From: Blastobasis lacticolella
Taxonomy: Eukaryota; Arthropoda; Insecta; Lepidoptera; Blastobasidae
Direction of reading: 5' to 3'
DNA length: 64,000 nt
Assembly: GCA_905147135.1 (NCBI GenBank)
Contig: LR990045.1
Location: 10,888,173 to 10,952,172 of the forward strand
The notes under the pieces were generated by a model that saw only the letters and a program-made list of their open reading frames with translations, did not search any database and was not told where the DNA came from. The translations under genes and the position numbers were made by a program. Positions 11,991 to 24,059 of this stretch are shown one piece after another (positions within the stretch are counted from its first letter, which is position 1; every line of letters begins with the position of its first letter).

Positions 11991-12334
11991 TATAAAAATG
12001 CCTGTCGCCTCCCTGGGAAGTATTGGTTGGTCATATTCAGCTGTAAATGACCAGCCGACGTGCCATTCGGGTATTGGCAACTTGCCAAATAGCCCTCGTG
12101 CGGAAGAGTTATGCAAGTCTTGATTTTGACCGCTTCTGACGCCTTTCTAAGGTGAAATTAAGTATGTACAAAGTGGCCATAATATTGCTTTTCTGATTTA
12201 GAGTGATAATACTTAAACATACATCATTTTGTATTTTTTTATGAAAAGCGAGTATAGACGGTACTGCAGCCTAATAATTACCTTAAAATCTACCGTGTAA
12301 TAACATTATAATAACGTTCAAATTTAATTTAATT

Positions 12335-12572
12335 AATATGCTTGGACAAATTCACACAGCGCCATCTAGCCTAAAGTAAGTAAAGCTTGTGTTATGGGTG
12401 TTAGATAACTGATAAACTACTTTACTTTTTTAAGTACATACATAGATACTACACCCCGACCCGTAACAAATATTAAAATTCATAATTTAAATTTTTACTC
12501 GACCGGAAATCGAACCAAGGGACCTCTGTATGGCAGACGGCATGTTAATCAACTGAACCACTCGGGTCGTCG
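12335..12572 (-). repeat. SINE-B copy, tRNA-derived, minus strand
   Basis: Inverse of the copy at 42335: on the plus strand it runs from TTCACACAGCGCCATCTAG, through GTGTTATGGGTGTTAGA and ACACCCCGACCCGTAACA, to the tRNA-like head GGAAATCGAACCAAGGGACC and AATCAACTGAACCACTCGGG. B box and A box are both visible. Distinct from SINE-A in body and tail. Confidence 0.8.
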
Positions 12573-12649
12573 ATTTCATTTTAATTTATTAATAAAAATT
12601 AGTTTTACTAATAACCTGTAATGAATAGAAAGCTCCAAGTCAAAGAGTT

Positions 12650-12735
12650 TCGCTAATGGTGCGTCCAGATCACGCGAATATGACGTGGCAGCAACAGATC
12701 GCGTGCCACTGCGCGCTGCGCTCCTGCACGTTTTC
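12650..12735. repeat. MITE-L end fragment
   Basis: ATGGTGCGTCCAGATCACGC followed by GC-rich 'GCGTGCCACTGCGCGCTGCGC' matches the GC-rich termini of the element at 14633-15147. Only one end is clear. Confidence 0.5.
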
Positions 12736-13324
12736 AATTCTTTCGTACGATGAAAAGCATCGCCGCTGGTGCTAAGCCTCTCGTGTGCTTTTTCTAGTGA
12801 TTGAATTAGAGGTATTGAGTGGCCACCACGTACTGGCAATTGCAGCGAAAGACGATTCTTCACGGGATTGACCGATCAATGTTCTTCTGCTGTTCTGTTG
12901 CTTCCAAGAAAGCTTCGTTCAACCCATGATTTGTACGAAAATAACGATTTTAACTGGTAGACACACCCTTAGCTACGCAGGTTAGCACAACTCTGTCGGA
13001 ATAGCAACATAAAGTTAGAGAGCACTTCAAAATAACGTCACAAGTTGTGTCTGGTTTGGAATTATTGTGCACTACGTATACAGCATGCAACAAATTATGT
13101 AATTTGACAGTTCACTAAACAGTTTCTGGCTTGACTGGAAGTTAAATACGGGACTGCACATAAGTTGAACCACAAATCTGTGATATACTACATTTGTACA
13201 TGACAGAATACAGTAACAATAAGAAATAGGAAATGCAACTAACTGAATTGTAACTACTATAAGAATAAATAAATTTATGATATAGAAAAAGCCATGGGAT
13301 ACATCTTGGACCCGATACGGACAT

Positions 13325-13480
13325 GGTCTTTTTTTTTATACCTCAAAGGAGGCAAGCAAGCTTACGGCCTGCCTGATGGTAAGCAGTCACCGCAGCCTAT
13401 GGACGTTTGCAGTACCAGGGGCATCACTTACGCGTTGCCGACCCCATAAAAACCCTTTCACCCCTTTCTTGAAGAACTTC
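13325..13480 (-). repeat. Rep-E, LINE ORF2 end and 3' tail, minus strand
   Basis: On the plus strand: GCAAGCTTACGGCCTGCCTG, GTCACCGCAGCCTATGGACG, CCAGGGGCATCAC and TTCTTGAAGAACTT. Copies at 23870 (+), 27003 (+), 46313 (minus) and 61683 (minus). Fuller copies encode NMEFFKKGVKRFL, so this is the end of a LINE protein plus its 3' UTR. Confidence 0.75.
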
Positions 13481-13484
13481 TACT

Positions 13485-14630
13485 ACTTAATTTTTTATCT
13501 ATCTCAGCGCTGTCAATGTCACGACAAAGAACTAAATGAATAAATCCAACAAAACATAACCAAAGAAAAGCCATCACCATGATGCATAGATTTTGACATA
13601 ATAATGCCGCGAAGTGCCAAAGTGGCAGATCGCCATCTAGCGGCACTTCAGCGATTACCAGTAGAAATAAGTTTTTACACAAGCTTTAACACATTCGTAC
13701 AGCCCAAAAACATATCCCCTGAGGCACTCTCGAGACTGCCGAAAAAGAATAAGAACGTACAAAATAAATGCCCATCTGTAGCCGTAATGGGGCAGTAGAT
13801 TTTCCGCACAGGTTCCGCACGTAGAGTAATTTTGTAAGGCTTTGTAAACAGTACAGAGTTGCGGCTATATAAAACTGGGGCCTCCGCGCCTGGAATGTTG
13901 CTTTCCTCATCAATCCCTAGAGAAATTTCAATGAAAGCAAGCATTATAGCTGAGACGGTACTTTTGTACCTTACACCAGGACTTTTGAGCAAAACGTGAC
14001 AAAGCATAAGTACTTAAAACAAAAACAGGCGCTATTTTTATTTGTGCGGGTAAACCGTAAATTTGTTGTGGCAAGCGTTATTTTTTTAATCGCACCAGAG
14101 AATGGTGTATTTTTATTTTGTTTCATTTTGGTAAAGCTGGTAGCTGGAGGTAGTTGTTAAAAATATTCTGGTCCTTCCTGTTTATGTGTGTGAAATGAAC
14201 CCTCTTTAAGGCATGAATGGTTTATAATGACAGATTTTCTTTCGTTTTTGTGACTTTGGTTCTCAAAATAGTCAAATCCTGACCTTTTCGTACAGATACG
14301 TCTATCGCTAATTAGTTACTTCCTAACATCAAATAACGTAATAATCGTAAACAATCCGTTTCCACAACCAGACGCCCAATTACAGTGCCATCGTATCATG
14401 AATACCTAGGCGTTATTGCAGCCCATTATTGGATCACGTACTCGATTGGTATACAATGTAAGTATCCGTTATTAAGACGGTGATGACAGCTCCATCAATG
14501 TTCGCAATGTCCCAGGGCAGGAACTTGGCAATATTGGCTAGATTATTAAGTATTGTTCCGGCATGCAATGGTTAAATTGTAACGATTTTGTTTTAAAGAT
14601 GTGTAGATGTTAGTACCATTCGGTAGATCA
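13485..14630. other. Non-coding DNA, nothing firm
   Basis: Open frames at 13604-13798 and 13675-14007 overlap antisense and show no family motif. I see no structured RNA or repeat pair. Confidence 0.4.
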
Positions 14631-14632
14631 CT

Positions 14633-15147
14633 GATTCCTATGGCCGCGTCCAAGTCTCGTGACTGCGCCGCGCTAACTGCGCACAAGCAGCGCGCATGCA
14701 CGTCTTCAATGAGGATCAATCATATGGTAGAATTTTATAGGTTTGTTGATAAAATCTGAAAACATTCCATTAGAAATGAAACCTTGTCCAACATGTAGAA
14801 ATGAAACCAAAAGAATGTTTGAAGTCCATTTTGAAATGCCTAAGTTATATGGGTTTGGAGGAAATGTCAAACGCAAAGAAATATGTGCTTTATTATGTGT
14901 TTCGTAAGGTTTACCCGGGTGTCAAATGCCGTCATTTAGACATGCTAAAATCATAGTGTGCTAGCGCATATAGTCTTCTCTGGTTTAAGAGACATCGTGA
15001 ACATTTCATCACGATCATTCATGTGGTTATCATAATCTAATGGAAAAGTCACTAAACAAAAATCGGGACTGATCTTCCGCTAAGATCGCGCGCGGCGCGC
15101 GAGCCGTTGCTGCAACTGCGCATTCGCGAGATTTGGACGCACCGTAA
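14633..15147. mobile_element. MITE-L, non-autonomous element with GC-rich terminal inverted repeats
   Basis: The left end CCGCGTCCAAGTCTCGTGAC and the right end GCGAGATTTGGACGCACCG are imperfect inverted repeats, each with a GC-rich CGCGCGGCGCGC-type subterminal patch. The 515-base interior is AT-rich and non-coding. Related short copies at 28980-29080 and 34385-34480, and an end at 12650. No clean target duplication seen. Confidence 0.6.
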
Positions 15148-15452
15148 GATACTTTTAGTTTAGAAATCAGAAGTTACGGCTAGTTTTAATTAATTTGTTA
15201 GCAAAATAAGTAATACATTTCAATTCTAAAATAAATTAATGTCAACAAATATCAATATCATTAAATAATAATACAACCGTCAACACAATGTAATCCACAA
15301 TAATGCTTCGTACAAAATGCGGGTAGTCAATGAGGGTAGTAAATAATGTAGTAGTAATAATGACTTAGTTGTTTTATTTAATTAAATGAATTTTTTTATT
15401 TGTTGAAATACATGTAATTTTAACGAAATAATCATAGTATCCAATATTTGTG

Positions 15453-15660
15453 GAGCGTCGGTGGCCTGGTAGTTCAGATATTCGACTCCACTTTTTCCAT
15501 CCCAATACTGGCGAAGATAATATACTAATTAAAATACTAAGTTTTACCTCACAATGATTACCGAGGATTTTAAGATTGTTAGATTGAACAACATGAAACT
15601 TAGATGTTATGGGCAACAATTACCACTTACCAGTACGTGGGTTAGTCACAGAGTTGTCTA
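15453..15660 (+). repeat. Retroposon fragments (SINE-A head; LINE-like tail)
   Basis: TGGAGCGTCGGTGGCCTGG at 15453 is the first part of the SINE-A tRNA head, cut off before the B box. At 15600-15655 GTTATGGGCAACAATTACCAC...GTGGGTTAGTCAC resembles the LINE 3' tail at 22925. Confidence 0.5.
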
Positions 15661-15669
15661 AAAACCGCT

Positions 15670-16135
15670 AAAATGAAGCCTTATTATGTTAATTATTACT
15701 TTGGCTTTCGATTTTCTGTTGAACTATCTACTGTAAACTCTAGTAATTGTCATAAGTTAACACAAAAACTAGTCTCCAAATCTAAGTCCAAAGGACGAAG
15801 TAATTTACTTACGAGTATAAACACCAATATGCCCCATAATATTTTGCTGGAAGTAAAGCCACTAATAATTTTACCTTAAGTACCTAGTAAAATCATATTT
15901 ACTGGCCCATTATCGCGCTAACCGAACTGTTACACATAGATAATAGTTTATACCTATTACATTCCATTAAGCCCATCTCTAATGGAAACTCGGGCGGGCA
16001 CTCAAAATAATTGTCGGCAAATTGGGAAAATCAAGAAAAAGGTCATGGCACTCCCACTAAGGACGCAGCGACAAGCTCGGACATAAGGAAACAGTAATTA
16101 GTAAGGAGGATCTAGCGCTTTCGAAATAAATGTAT
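15670..16135. other. Non-coding DNA, nothing recognised
   Basis: One open frame (15673-15879) without a motif; no repeat shared within the window. Confidence 0.35.
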
Positions 16136-16139
16136 ATAT

Positions 16140-16235
16140 CATTATCATCTTGACAATATCCCGGTTGTGCTCTCGTAAGCGAGAGGCTCGGGACCGCCTT
16201 GACATTGCTCCATTGGGCAGATCAGACATTTACAG
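16140..16235 (-). repeat. SINE-A 3' end, minus strand
   Basis: ATCATCTTGACAATATCCCG, then GTTGTGCTCTCG and GGGCAGATCAGACATTTACAG, is the reverse complement of the SINE-A 3' half with its tail. Confidence 0.65.
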
Positions 16236-16504
16236 CCTGACTACTGATTATAAACAGTACAATCAATTAAGCTCGTCATTTGTAAGGTTGAAAATTAACT
16301 ATTTTTCTACGAGACCCTACGGTCGCCAACTTTTTTTAGAAAAAAAAAATTGTATTTTCGGGTTAAGAAGCCATAAAAATTTAGTAGGTAGAGAATTAAT
16401 CTAAAAATATATAGTAGGTTTTTAAATAATATGGACATACCTATATTATTTCTTAAATGTATATTTATTGTTACATTGAGCTTCATAGCTGTTGTTTTAT
16501 TTGA

Positions 16505-18010
16505 CTTGAGTTTGACGTCACGTCATACAAATGTCAAGACTCAAGATCGTTCTGAAATATTAGATTTGCATCAGGAAAATTTTTCTTTTGAGGGTCTTAT
16601 GGACGGGTTCCGTTTTGCGGTAAGTGATAATGTTGTGCTAAGTAATTTTAATTTATAGTAGGTAGAATCCTAATATAGTAGGATACTATATTATATAGTA
16701 GGGTTGGCAACCCTAACTAGATGTGACTAGAGATAACACGGATAGGCATACGAAAATAGTTAAATGTAGGACTAGACAGTGTAGGTATTCGTATACGCGC
16801 TGCCAGGTCTTTCCCTTAGTTATTTTTAGTTCCGTGCCTCAAAAGAAAACCTTTACAGGATCACTTAGTTGTCCATCGTGCGTCTGTATCAAGCTGAAAT
16901 TATTATCAAATGCAGGTCCGCAATCCCAGGGAAAAAGTCAAACTTCTAAGTCAATAACGAAATCATATGATTTACATGTCATTAACGCATCGAAGACGTC
17001 ATTGGGCATATTATACGTCATATTATATTGTCGTCATTATCCTACATAGGTATTTAATATCGTTTTTCGACTTCGAGGATGACAAGATTAATGACGATTA
17101 AATACTTCATTTTAACGTATAATACTCGGCGACATAAACAGACGTCAGTGATCACGACATTAATAACGTTAAAATACGTCTAAGTCGACGTTTATTACAC
17201 GACATGAAGTGATAGAATATGTCGGTTCGATTCCCGGCTCAGGCAAGCAAATTGAATACTGTTTTTAATTTTAAGGCTACTATGATTACGACTGTTTGTC
17301 ATATCTACACATAGTATAATACAAAGTCGCTTCCCGACGTCTGTCGCTATGTATCTATGTATGCTTAGATCTTTAAAACTGCGCAACGGGTTTTAAGATT
17401 GAGATAAGCAAAAAAAAAAGAGTAAGTTGGGGTAAAGTTGTGTACGTGAACAAAGTTGCGTCAGGTCCACTAGCTTTTATATATTTAACAATCGTAACGC
17501 CACGGCGTTTTTTTTGCCCAAAAGATGCCGCTGTTTGTATTTTAAAACGCGCCAATAACGTGTCACCTCAAAAATATTGTGATCCCTATGCGTGAAAATA
17601 AGTTGTTCAGTCCTTGCCCACGAGATGGCTCTGATTGTATCTTAAAATGTGGTAGCGAGGTCACTTCAGTGACTTTTGCATAGCGAGATTACAGATGTTA
17701 CGTCACTTATTTTGCACCTGGCTCAGGCTTTCAAATTGCGAGACCGACCAGTTGTTCACTCCGTTACTTTCTGTAATTCTCTACAAGTTTCGCCCGACCC
17801 GTTCGCCTACCCACTACAAGAACCTTACACTAAAGTCTAAGGTTTAACGTGTAAAGTATTTAGTATATGGCGTTAAAACGATAAATTGTCCAATGCTAAC
17901 GTTAAAATAACGTCATATTAACGTGTTATATCCCGTTAAGTTATGTGACATCGTTACGTGTTTTCGACGTTTACTTATGATTAAAACACGACGTCATTTC
18001 TTACGTCTCT
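16505..18010. other. ACGT-rich region with CRE-like motifs
   Basis: A perfect TGACGTCA lies at 16513-16520. Two blocks, 16981-17205 and 17825-18010, hold 15 ACGT cores between them (GACGTCAT, TAACGTTAAAAT, GACGTTTA and similar), some in the same order in both blocks. This could be subterminal repeats of a DNA transposon interrupted by other insertions, or a cluster of bZIP-type sites; I cannot tell which. Confidence 0.45.
17309..17480 (+). repeat. Rep-R copy
   Basis: ACATAGTATAATACAAAGTC, CTATGTATCTATGTATGC, GCGCAACGGGTTTTAAGATT and a GTAAAGTTGTGTACGTGAAC end match the 2601 copy in order. It sits between the two ACGT-rich blocks. Confidence 0.7.
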
Positions 18011-18014
18011 TGCT

Positions 18015-18975
18015 CTTTGCGAAGTTGATACATATGTGTGCGTCGGCGTGTGAGTGTGTGTGAAACTCCGTCTTCAAAAAATTGTGTATATCGTCTACTG
18101 TAAACTGTAATACATTAAGACCTGTCGCACGCACACAATTTGTCATTTTATTTGGCCTGGTGAATACAAATACTAGTAGAAAATATTTCTCAGTATAAGT
18201 ACTTATATGTACCTATTCGCAGTGACTTTTGTTTGCCTCAAAAAAGGTTCCATAACCAAATAATTCATGTTAACGCGGCGAGAGGCCGCAACTCAAACGT
18301 TAAGCCTAAATCCGAGAGATTTTGTATTCAGCTGCCTCGTAAAAAAGGTCTAAATACGAGTTCAGGGGTAATTTTTTATAAGCAAATGCCTGTGATAGGT
18401 AAAGACATATTTAGGTATTAAGTGTTTCTAAAAGTGGTCGTTTTATATTTGGGAGAGACTTTTGAGTAGGATATTAAACGGGAAATAAAAACTTAAATAT
18501 CGATAAGGGTTTTCGCAATTCGAAATATGGGCTTCGTAGTCTTTGAAGTCAGCTACAGAATGAACGGGCCACCAGAGTTTAAAACTAATAGTTATTTCTA
18601 TCACACTATGAAATTTTTTAGGCATTCAATAAAGACTCTAACAGTATACATTACATTTTTTTAAATACTCCATGCCTCTATAAATTCTGTGTTAGTATAA
18701 AAACATACTTTTAATTCAGTTCGTTTTACCAACAATAAAAAACATTACAACATTTAAAAAAACATATCACATCTTGAGATAACCCACCATTTTGATAAGA
18801 AGTAGGTATGTGGAACCTCGCATCAAATCCAGTACAAATAAACACTTCTTTCAGAAACCCGAAAGCAGGATAAGGGGTGGCAAGAATGACTTTATTTGTA
18901 TTTGTACTAAGGGGAACAAAAAGGTTGGCCATTAAATACAAAAAGGTGGTATAAAGGAAAGACGAGACGTGTAAC
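18015..18975. other. Non-coding AT-rich DNA, nothing recognised
   Basis: Short open frames only, no motifs and no shared repeat. Confidence 0.4.
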
Positions 18976-18981
18976 TTTATT

Positions 18982-19591
18982 TATCTACACTCATAGCGTA
19001 ATGTTCCAATTACATATTCGAAAACAGTCGTTTAAGGATACACCTTTTTCACGCAATTCTATAAAATTTTAAAAAATTACTTTTCGATACAGCATTTCCC
19101 ATACTATTCTCATTACAGCGGTATTGTAAACTAATTTTTTAATCATTATGCAACACTTTTATTTTTTAATTTTTTGTAGTGCGCCGGGACACGGCGAAGT
19201 GTAGCCTGAATACTGTCTTTCACAAATTCAAATTCAAAATTTCAATTTTCCTGTATAAATTCTGTGTAATTATTTTCCCGCAAAACAAAATATTTTTTGT
19301 AATTGTTGTAATTTGTGTTTGTGAATGTTTTTTCTTATTTGAAGCAAATAAATAGATAAATGTGAAAGTAGTAAAGTAAATTTCCCGCCGCTTGATATCC
19401 TCGACGCGTAGATACAACAAAACTGACTCGCAGCTTACATCCAGCAAAGTTGAGAAAATTATAAGTACGGTATTTTAACATAAAAATATGAGTGTAGATA
19501 AAGTAGTGTATGCTGCAACTGCATATAATTAGGTATTAAAACACTCGTGTCTAACTATTATCATACTCGGCTACGCTTCGTCGATAAACAG
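18982..19591 (+). repeat. Rep-M copy 1, about 610 bases
   Basis: High identity over its length with 48461-49081. Both begin TATCTACACTCATAGCGTAA and contain the motif in inverted form near the far side (ATGAGTGTAGATAAAGTAG), so the element has internal inverted ends. A 3' segment ends ATACTCGGCTACGCTTCG. No open frame encodes a known protein. Confidence 0.85.
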
Positions 19592-19852
19592 ACTCCCTGT
19601 AGACTAGTGGGGTAAACAGATGTATTATACTTTTAGAGTAAGTCTGTATCTTTATGAACATCCGAGGATTATTTTTGTGGAATCAAGGAGAGAAGTATAA
19701 AGAGAAGAAGAGCCGCGAAGAGAATACAGACTTTAATATTTTACAGTTACCGTGCGTGCACCATGAATTGAAATTTTACTTTCAGTTTAAACAGGTAGAC
19801 TATTCATCTAGAAACAATGAATATTTTTATGAAAATCGCTGAATATTATCAT

Positions 19853-20165
19853 CATCACAATCACAGCCCATAACAATCCATTGCAGAACTTAGGGCCTCT
19901 CCCACGAAAGGGGAGGTTATTGCCATAATGTCACGCTTGGCCGGCCGCCTGTTGGGAGACAGCATTGTTATTAATATAACAATGGAAAAAACTGCTGCCC
20001 ATTTTCCAGCCCACGGATTATTTACCTATTTACGGAGACTAGATCTTTTGCCTCGAAAACGTCAGTTGCCTTGTACGACACCCACAAGTGTAAGGAGTTG
20101 GTGCTATTCTACTCTGCCGGAGACCCCACGACGGTTTTTTATGAGATTGAGACACATGGTGATAT
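19853..20165 (-). repeat. Rep-C copy, minus strand
   Basis: It starts with the inverted (ATG)n tail, ATCATCATCACAATCACAGC, then GGGCCTCTCCCACGAAAGGG, and ends at TACTCTGCCGGAGACCCCAC. A frame crosses it (19928-20209) but is a chance reading of the repeat. Confidence 0.8.
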
Positions 20166-20169
20166 TTTC

Positions 20170-20770
20170 TAGACATCGCTATAAAAACATGTTAAATTTC
20201 TCTATGTAATATCATACCAAAGCTGTTTTACAGCCCTAACGTGTGTGGCGTAGAAACGTCTGTTCCCAATATTATTTCAGGCCCAAGAGCAAGAGCAACA
20301 TTGATGGACAAATTCATCACATAACACAACAAGACTATAAGCACATGAAATAGATCGAATCTATCGTGATATCTCTAGTCTACTAGTTTACTGGTAGATG
20401 AAGCTTCAATGGATTTTAGTCCGCCAATTGCTGTAATTTGTGGAAAGATGTTTTAAATATATAATTCGAGGTTCCAGAAACCGCAAATATTGCAGTATTG
20501 TATTTTATTTTTAAAGTTAGGTTATTTTTAAATGTAATCCTTATTTTTCTGATACAAGTTGGAACGATAATAAATCTAGAATTTCTAATCAATTTTCTGG
20601 GCAATAAAATTTTCGACACACTAGATATTGCTCGTTGAGTGTTGATTGATAACCTCCGCAGCAAGAATGAACATTGCGATTTATCTTCTCTAGTTATAAC
20701 TTAAAGACTACAATGATAGTCTATTTCTGGTCAAGAAAGCTCCATATTTATTTACCACTAGGTAAGATGG
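20170..20770. other. Non-coding DNA, nothing recognised
   Basis: AT-rich; no supported gene or repeat. Confidence 0.4.
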
Positions 20771-20777
20771 TAGTTCG

Positions 20778-21020
20778 TGACCGTGTGGTGGCCGGCAGAA
20801 TAGAACAGCACCAACCTCTTACACTTGTGAGTGTCGTATAAGACGAATAATGTTTTCGAGGTTAAAGATCTTGAGTCTCCGTTGGCTGGAAAATGGCAGC
20901 AGCGTTTATCATTGCTATATATACAATACTGCGATCTCCAACGCGCCTGCAAAGCGTGAAAATCCTCTCGTGGGAGAGGCCCTAAGTCCTGCAGTGGGCT
21001 GTTATAGGCTGTGATGGATG
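20778..21020 (+). repeat. Rep-C copy
   Basis: GACCGTGTGGTGGCCGGCAG through GCAGTGGGCTGTTATAGGCT. Tail short. Internal deletions relative to 8338. Confidence 0.8.
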
Positions 21021-21189
21021 GTCGATTGCCTGCCAAGTACATAGTAAAAAAATCCGAAAGTTGTTACTGGCATAAATAGGAGGCATAATATGGAGGAGAA
21101 CAGGACTAATTAGTCTTACTGTCAAAGTCCTATCCGACTCAATACTAAATGTCTTATTCAATCTCTAACTACGCTCCACCTGAAAACCA

Positions 21190-21482
21190 CCGAAACTGTA
21201 AAAAGGCGGGGTCTGTACATTGAAGATATTTTAGAATAAATTGTCAGAATAGAATTCTGAGACGTTCCTACGCCCAAACAAGTTTTGTATGTCTGTCTGT
21301 TCGCACATCACGTAAAAACTACAGTACGAATTTTGATTCGGGATTGTAATTAATGGTTTGGTAGCTTGAAGTCCAGGATACCATCTAAGCCAATACTGGC
21401 ATTCATACAATACAGAGGTAATTTAAAATAGTTGTCCTAAAACTATTTCCACGCGGACGAAATCGCGGCCAAAAGCTAGTTA
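21190..21482 (+). repeat. Rep-I dispersed repeat
   Basis: GTCTGTTCGCACATCACGTA, a CTAAGCCAATACTGG stretch, and ACGCGGACGAAATCGCGGCC...AAAAGCTAGTT match 31520-31800 in order. Typical of lepidopteran LINE/SINE-derived 3' ends; non-coding. Confidence 0.7.
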
Positions 21483-21489
21483 CTAAAAT

Positions 21490-22195
21490 AAACTCAAACA
21501 TTTTATCTGTAACGCAATTTGTCACTGCGTCGTCTCCCATTTGTAAATACTATTAAAATGAAGTCTAAGTCTGCCTTAGGATTTGCTTTAAGCAGAAACT
21601 TTCAATGCTGCTCGTAGATAATAGATTAACTTATTTGGTTTGTGAATTATTCAATTTTCCAGTAATAGTTAAAATGTTTTTTGTTATCACCTGTCGCGTT
21701 GAGTCTAGCACAATTTTATCAACTACGCACGTTCTGAAAGCACTCTATCTATTACGAGCAATTCTCCGAATAAACGATGTAAATTACAGATCGGTGTAGG
21801 TGGAGGACTTTATGTTATCGCCTAACGATCCATGGACATACAGGGAATACATTTCAATCATTACACATTCGAGGAATTGACAGCTTCAGGCCTATTGTCC
21901 ATAATAACATATTGAAGTGTGGAAAATGATGTCCAGCCGCGACAGCTTTGAGAGCTTATGTACTAGACATTCGTGTTGACATTGGTGAAGGACAGTGGCG
22001 AGTGATATTGTCATTGACAGTACGCTGTACGTACTCGCTACTGTCCGATCAGTTAATACCGGTGTGGTTGCTCGCTTTACTTGTCAACTATGCTGAACAC
22101 TTGACCAATGTAAATCAGGACTTATCCAACTTTTCTAAAAATCGTCAAATTACGTTGTAGCGAGGTAAGAAACGAACTAGTTTGACAAGCTCGCT
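21490..22195. other. Non-coding DNA, nothing recognised
   Basis: Two short open frames (21605-21799, 21948-22160) without motifs. Confidence 0.4.
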
Positions 22196-22199
22196 CGAG

Positions 22200-22475
22200 G
22201 TTGGTCCGCCATGACCGTTATCCAGGATTTAGCAGATAAGGTTATTATTGTAGAACGGCTGTCGTCCCACCTCTGTGACCCGGTTGACTGGAAAACCATG
22301 GTTGATAAACAGTCAGTGAATGTGCATGTTTCCTCACGACGTCTTCTCTCACCTTGTCAGGCAATGCGGTGTCACTATAATATTTTCTGTGAAACGGTTC
22401 TTTGGGTCATCATTCAGTTCCATCATCATCTTGGCATTAAATCCCCGTTGCAACACGCGGGGGCCCGTGGTCCGC
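22200..22475 (-). repeat. Decayed SINE-A copy, minus strand
   Basis: GGTCCGCCATGACCGTTATC followed by a diverged body, then ATGTTTCCTCACGACGTCTT. A second inverted 3' end lies at 22425-22470 (CATCTTGGCATTAAATCCCC...GGGGGCCCG). Either two overlapping copies or one rearranged copy. Confidence 0.6.
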
Positions 22476-22914
22476 TAAATGATTAAATTTGTTCAATAGA
22501 ATGATATTATATAAATGATATGAACGAAGTCGAATCGCATAGCCAGTAACTTGACAAATTGCAGTTTGACGCTTAACAGCGACCCGTCACCATAATTGAT
22601 TAAAGCCCACACCAGATGCAATGCCGTAAATAAAATATCAATTTTGGGTATTTGCGCCGCGCTGTAAATTAGCCATGCGGAAACCAGGAGCGCTGCCATG
22701 CCGCGGTGCGATCCATTACGTAAACGTAGCTATACGTATGCTGTGTTTTGCGTTGTGTGCAGAGTAGAATAGGTTATTCCCAATAATGTACTGGCAAATA
22801 TATCGGCCATCCTTATTGTTGTCCCGCTCAATTGTCTTTCTAATTGTAGCCTGCGCAATTATATGCGTGAAGCATTTCATCCTAGTCCTCACAGTGATAC
22901 CGCACTCTGCATTC

Positions 22915-22995
22915 TTGTTGCCTGCAACCTGTTATGGGTGACAATTACCGCTTACCATCAGGTGGGCTGTCTGCTCGTTTGTCACTCCGTAGAAT
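22915..22995 (+). repeat. LINE 3' tail
   Basis: GTTATGGGTGACAATTACCG, CTTACCATCAGGTGGGC and CTGCTCGTTTGTC, the same tail as in the relic at 3738-4165. Confidence 0.6.
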
Positions 22996-23161
22996 AAAAC
23001 AAATGTATTGACTTTTTCCAGCAAAAAACTACAAAATTCAATTCAAGGACTTGGCTAGGAAGATTAGTAGGATACAGAAATATCAACGTAAATGACTGTG
23101 CCAGTCTCAAGACTCAACGTGTGACTGTTATCTGTTTTTGGTTTTGTATGGATCGCAGAAG

Positions 23162-23385
23162 TTCGCTAGTTTACATGGCTGGATTGAATTGCAATTAGAT
23201 CGCTATAACTGCTTAACGACATTTTAAATTGTAGTAGAATACCAAAAACTCTTGCTGAAGTAAAACTGAACCGAAAACTGAATAAACAAGAACTGAAAAA
23301 AAAACTGCCATTGAGCTGCGATTGCAATCCGATTACAATTTATTCAACGCATTAGTAAATTAGCGGGGTTTAGGCCCAAGTGGAT
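23162..23385. mobile_element. MITE-N copy
   Basis: Left end AAGTTCGCTAGTTTACATGG with GATTGAATTGCAATTAGATC; right end ACGCATTAGTAAATTAGCGG. The two ends are imperfect inverted repeats, and an AACTGCCATTGAGCTGCGAT core repeats the left-arm ATCGCTATAACTGC in reverse. Best short copy is at 52128. Confidence 0.7.
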
Positions 23386-23569
23386 AGTCTGTTCATTTAA
23401 AAATAGTATAAATAAACACAGATGTCTTGTGGGAAAATCGGAATATTGACGCCAAGATGATTATTTGTTGCCTGGCAAGTAAAATCATTACGAGACTTAA
23501 AGTGTAAAGGATACTCACTTATATTGAGACACGATTCAGTTGGCTCGATTGTAATAAGTACCTACAGTT

Positions 23570-23668
23570 TAAAGGACCGACTAAACCGAAGCTCAAAAAT
23601 ACGCTGTCGTTGTCGGCTCAAGCTCGTACTGTCTGTCACAAAAGCGACGCATGAGCCGATCGGCTTAT
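23570..23668 (-). repeat. Rep-J fragment
   Basis: AAACCGAAGCTCAAAAATACGCTGTCG and GACGCATGAGCCGATCGGC are the inverted match of 24905-24961. Confidence 0.5.
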
Positions 23669-23869
23669 TTATTTAACACCTTATGCATAACATAGTACAA
23701 AGGTGGACTTAAAGCTCAGTAGCTTACCAGTCTACCTGAAAATTGATAATAAAGATTACAAGCGTTTCAATAACGTTTACAGTAAAATGATACATAGTAA
23801 CAAATTCAAACAGCTACCGACAACTATTCCCATAACGAGACTCAAAATATATATAATAACAGAGTGAGC

Positions 23870-24052
23870 TGGAGAGGTTTTCTCTGGAGTGTATAACATG
23901 GAATTTTTTAGGAAAGGGGTGAAAAGGATTTCATGGGGTCGGCAACGCGTGGGTGATGCCCCTGGTATTGCAAACGTCCATAGGCTGCGGTGACTGCTTA
24001 CCATCAGGCGGGCCGTAAGCTTGTTTGCCACCTTAGTAGACTATAAAAAATT
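23870..24052 (+). pseudogene. Rep-E, LINE ORF2 terminus and 3' UTR
   Basis: The plus strand reads GEVFSGVYNMEFFRKGVKR then GRQRVGDAPGIANVHRLR and a stop, followed by the 3' motif CTTACCATCAGGCGGGCCG and GTTTGCCACCTTAGTAG. Identical layout to the 61.7-kb minus copy, which reads GEYNMEFFKKGVKRFL. Only the last 45 or so residues remain. Confidence 0.8.
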
Positions 24053-24059
24053 AAGATAG

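Noticed and set aside
16981..18010. CRISPR-like or iteron-like array from repeated ACGT motifs
   Set aside because: Motifs are short, variably spaced and without constant spacers, in eukaryotic DNA.
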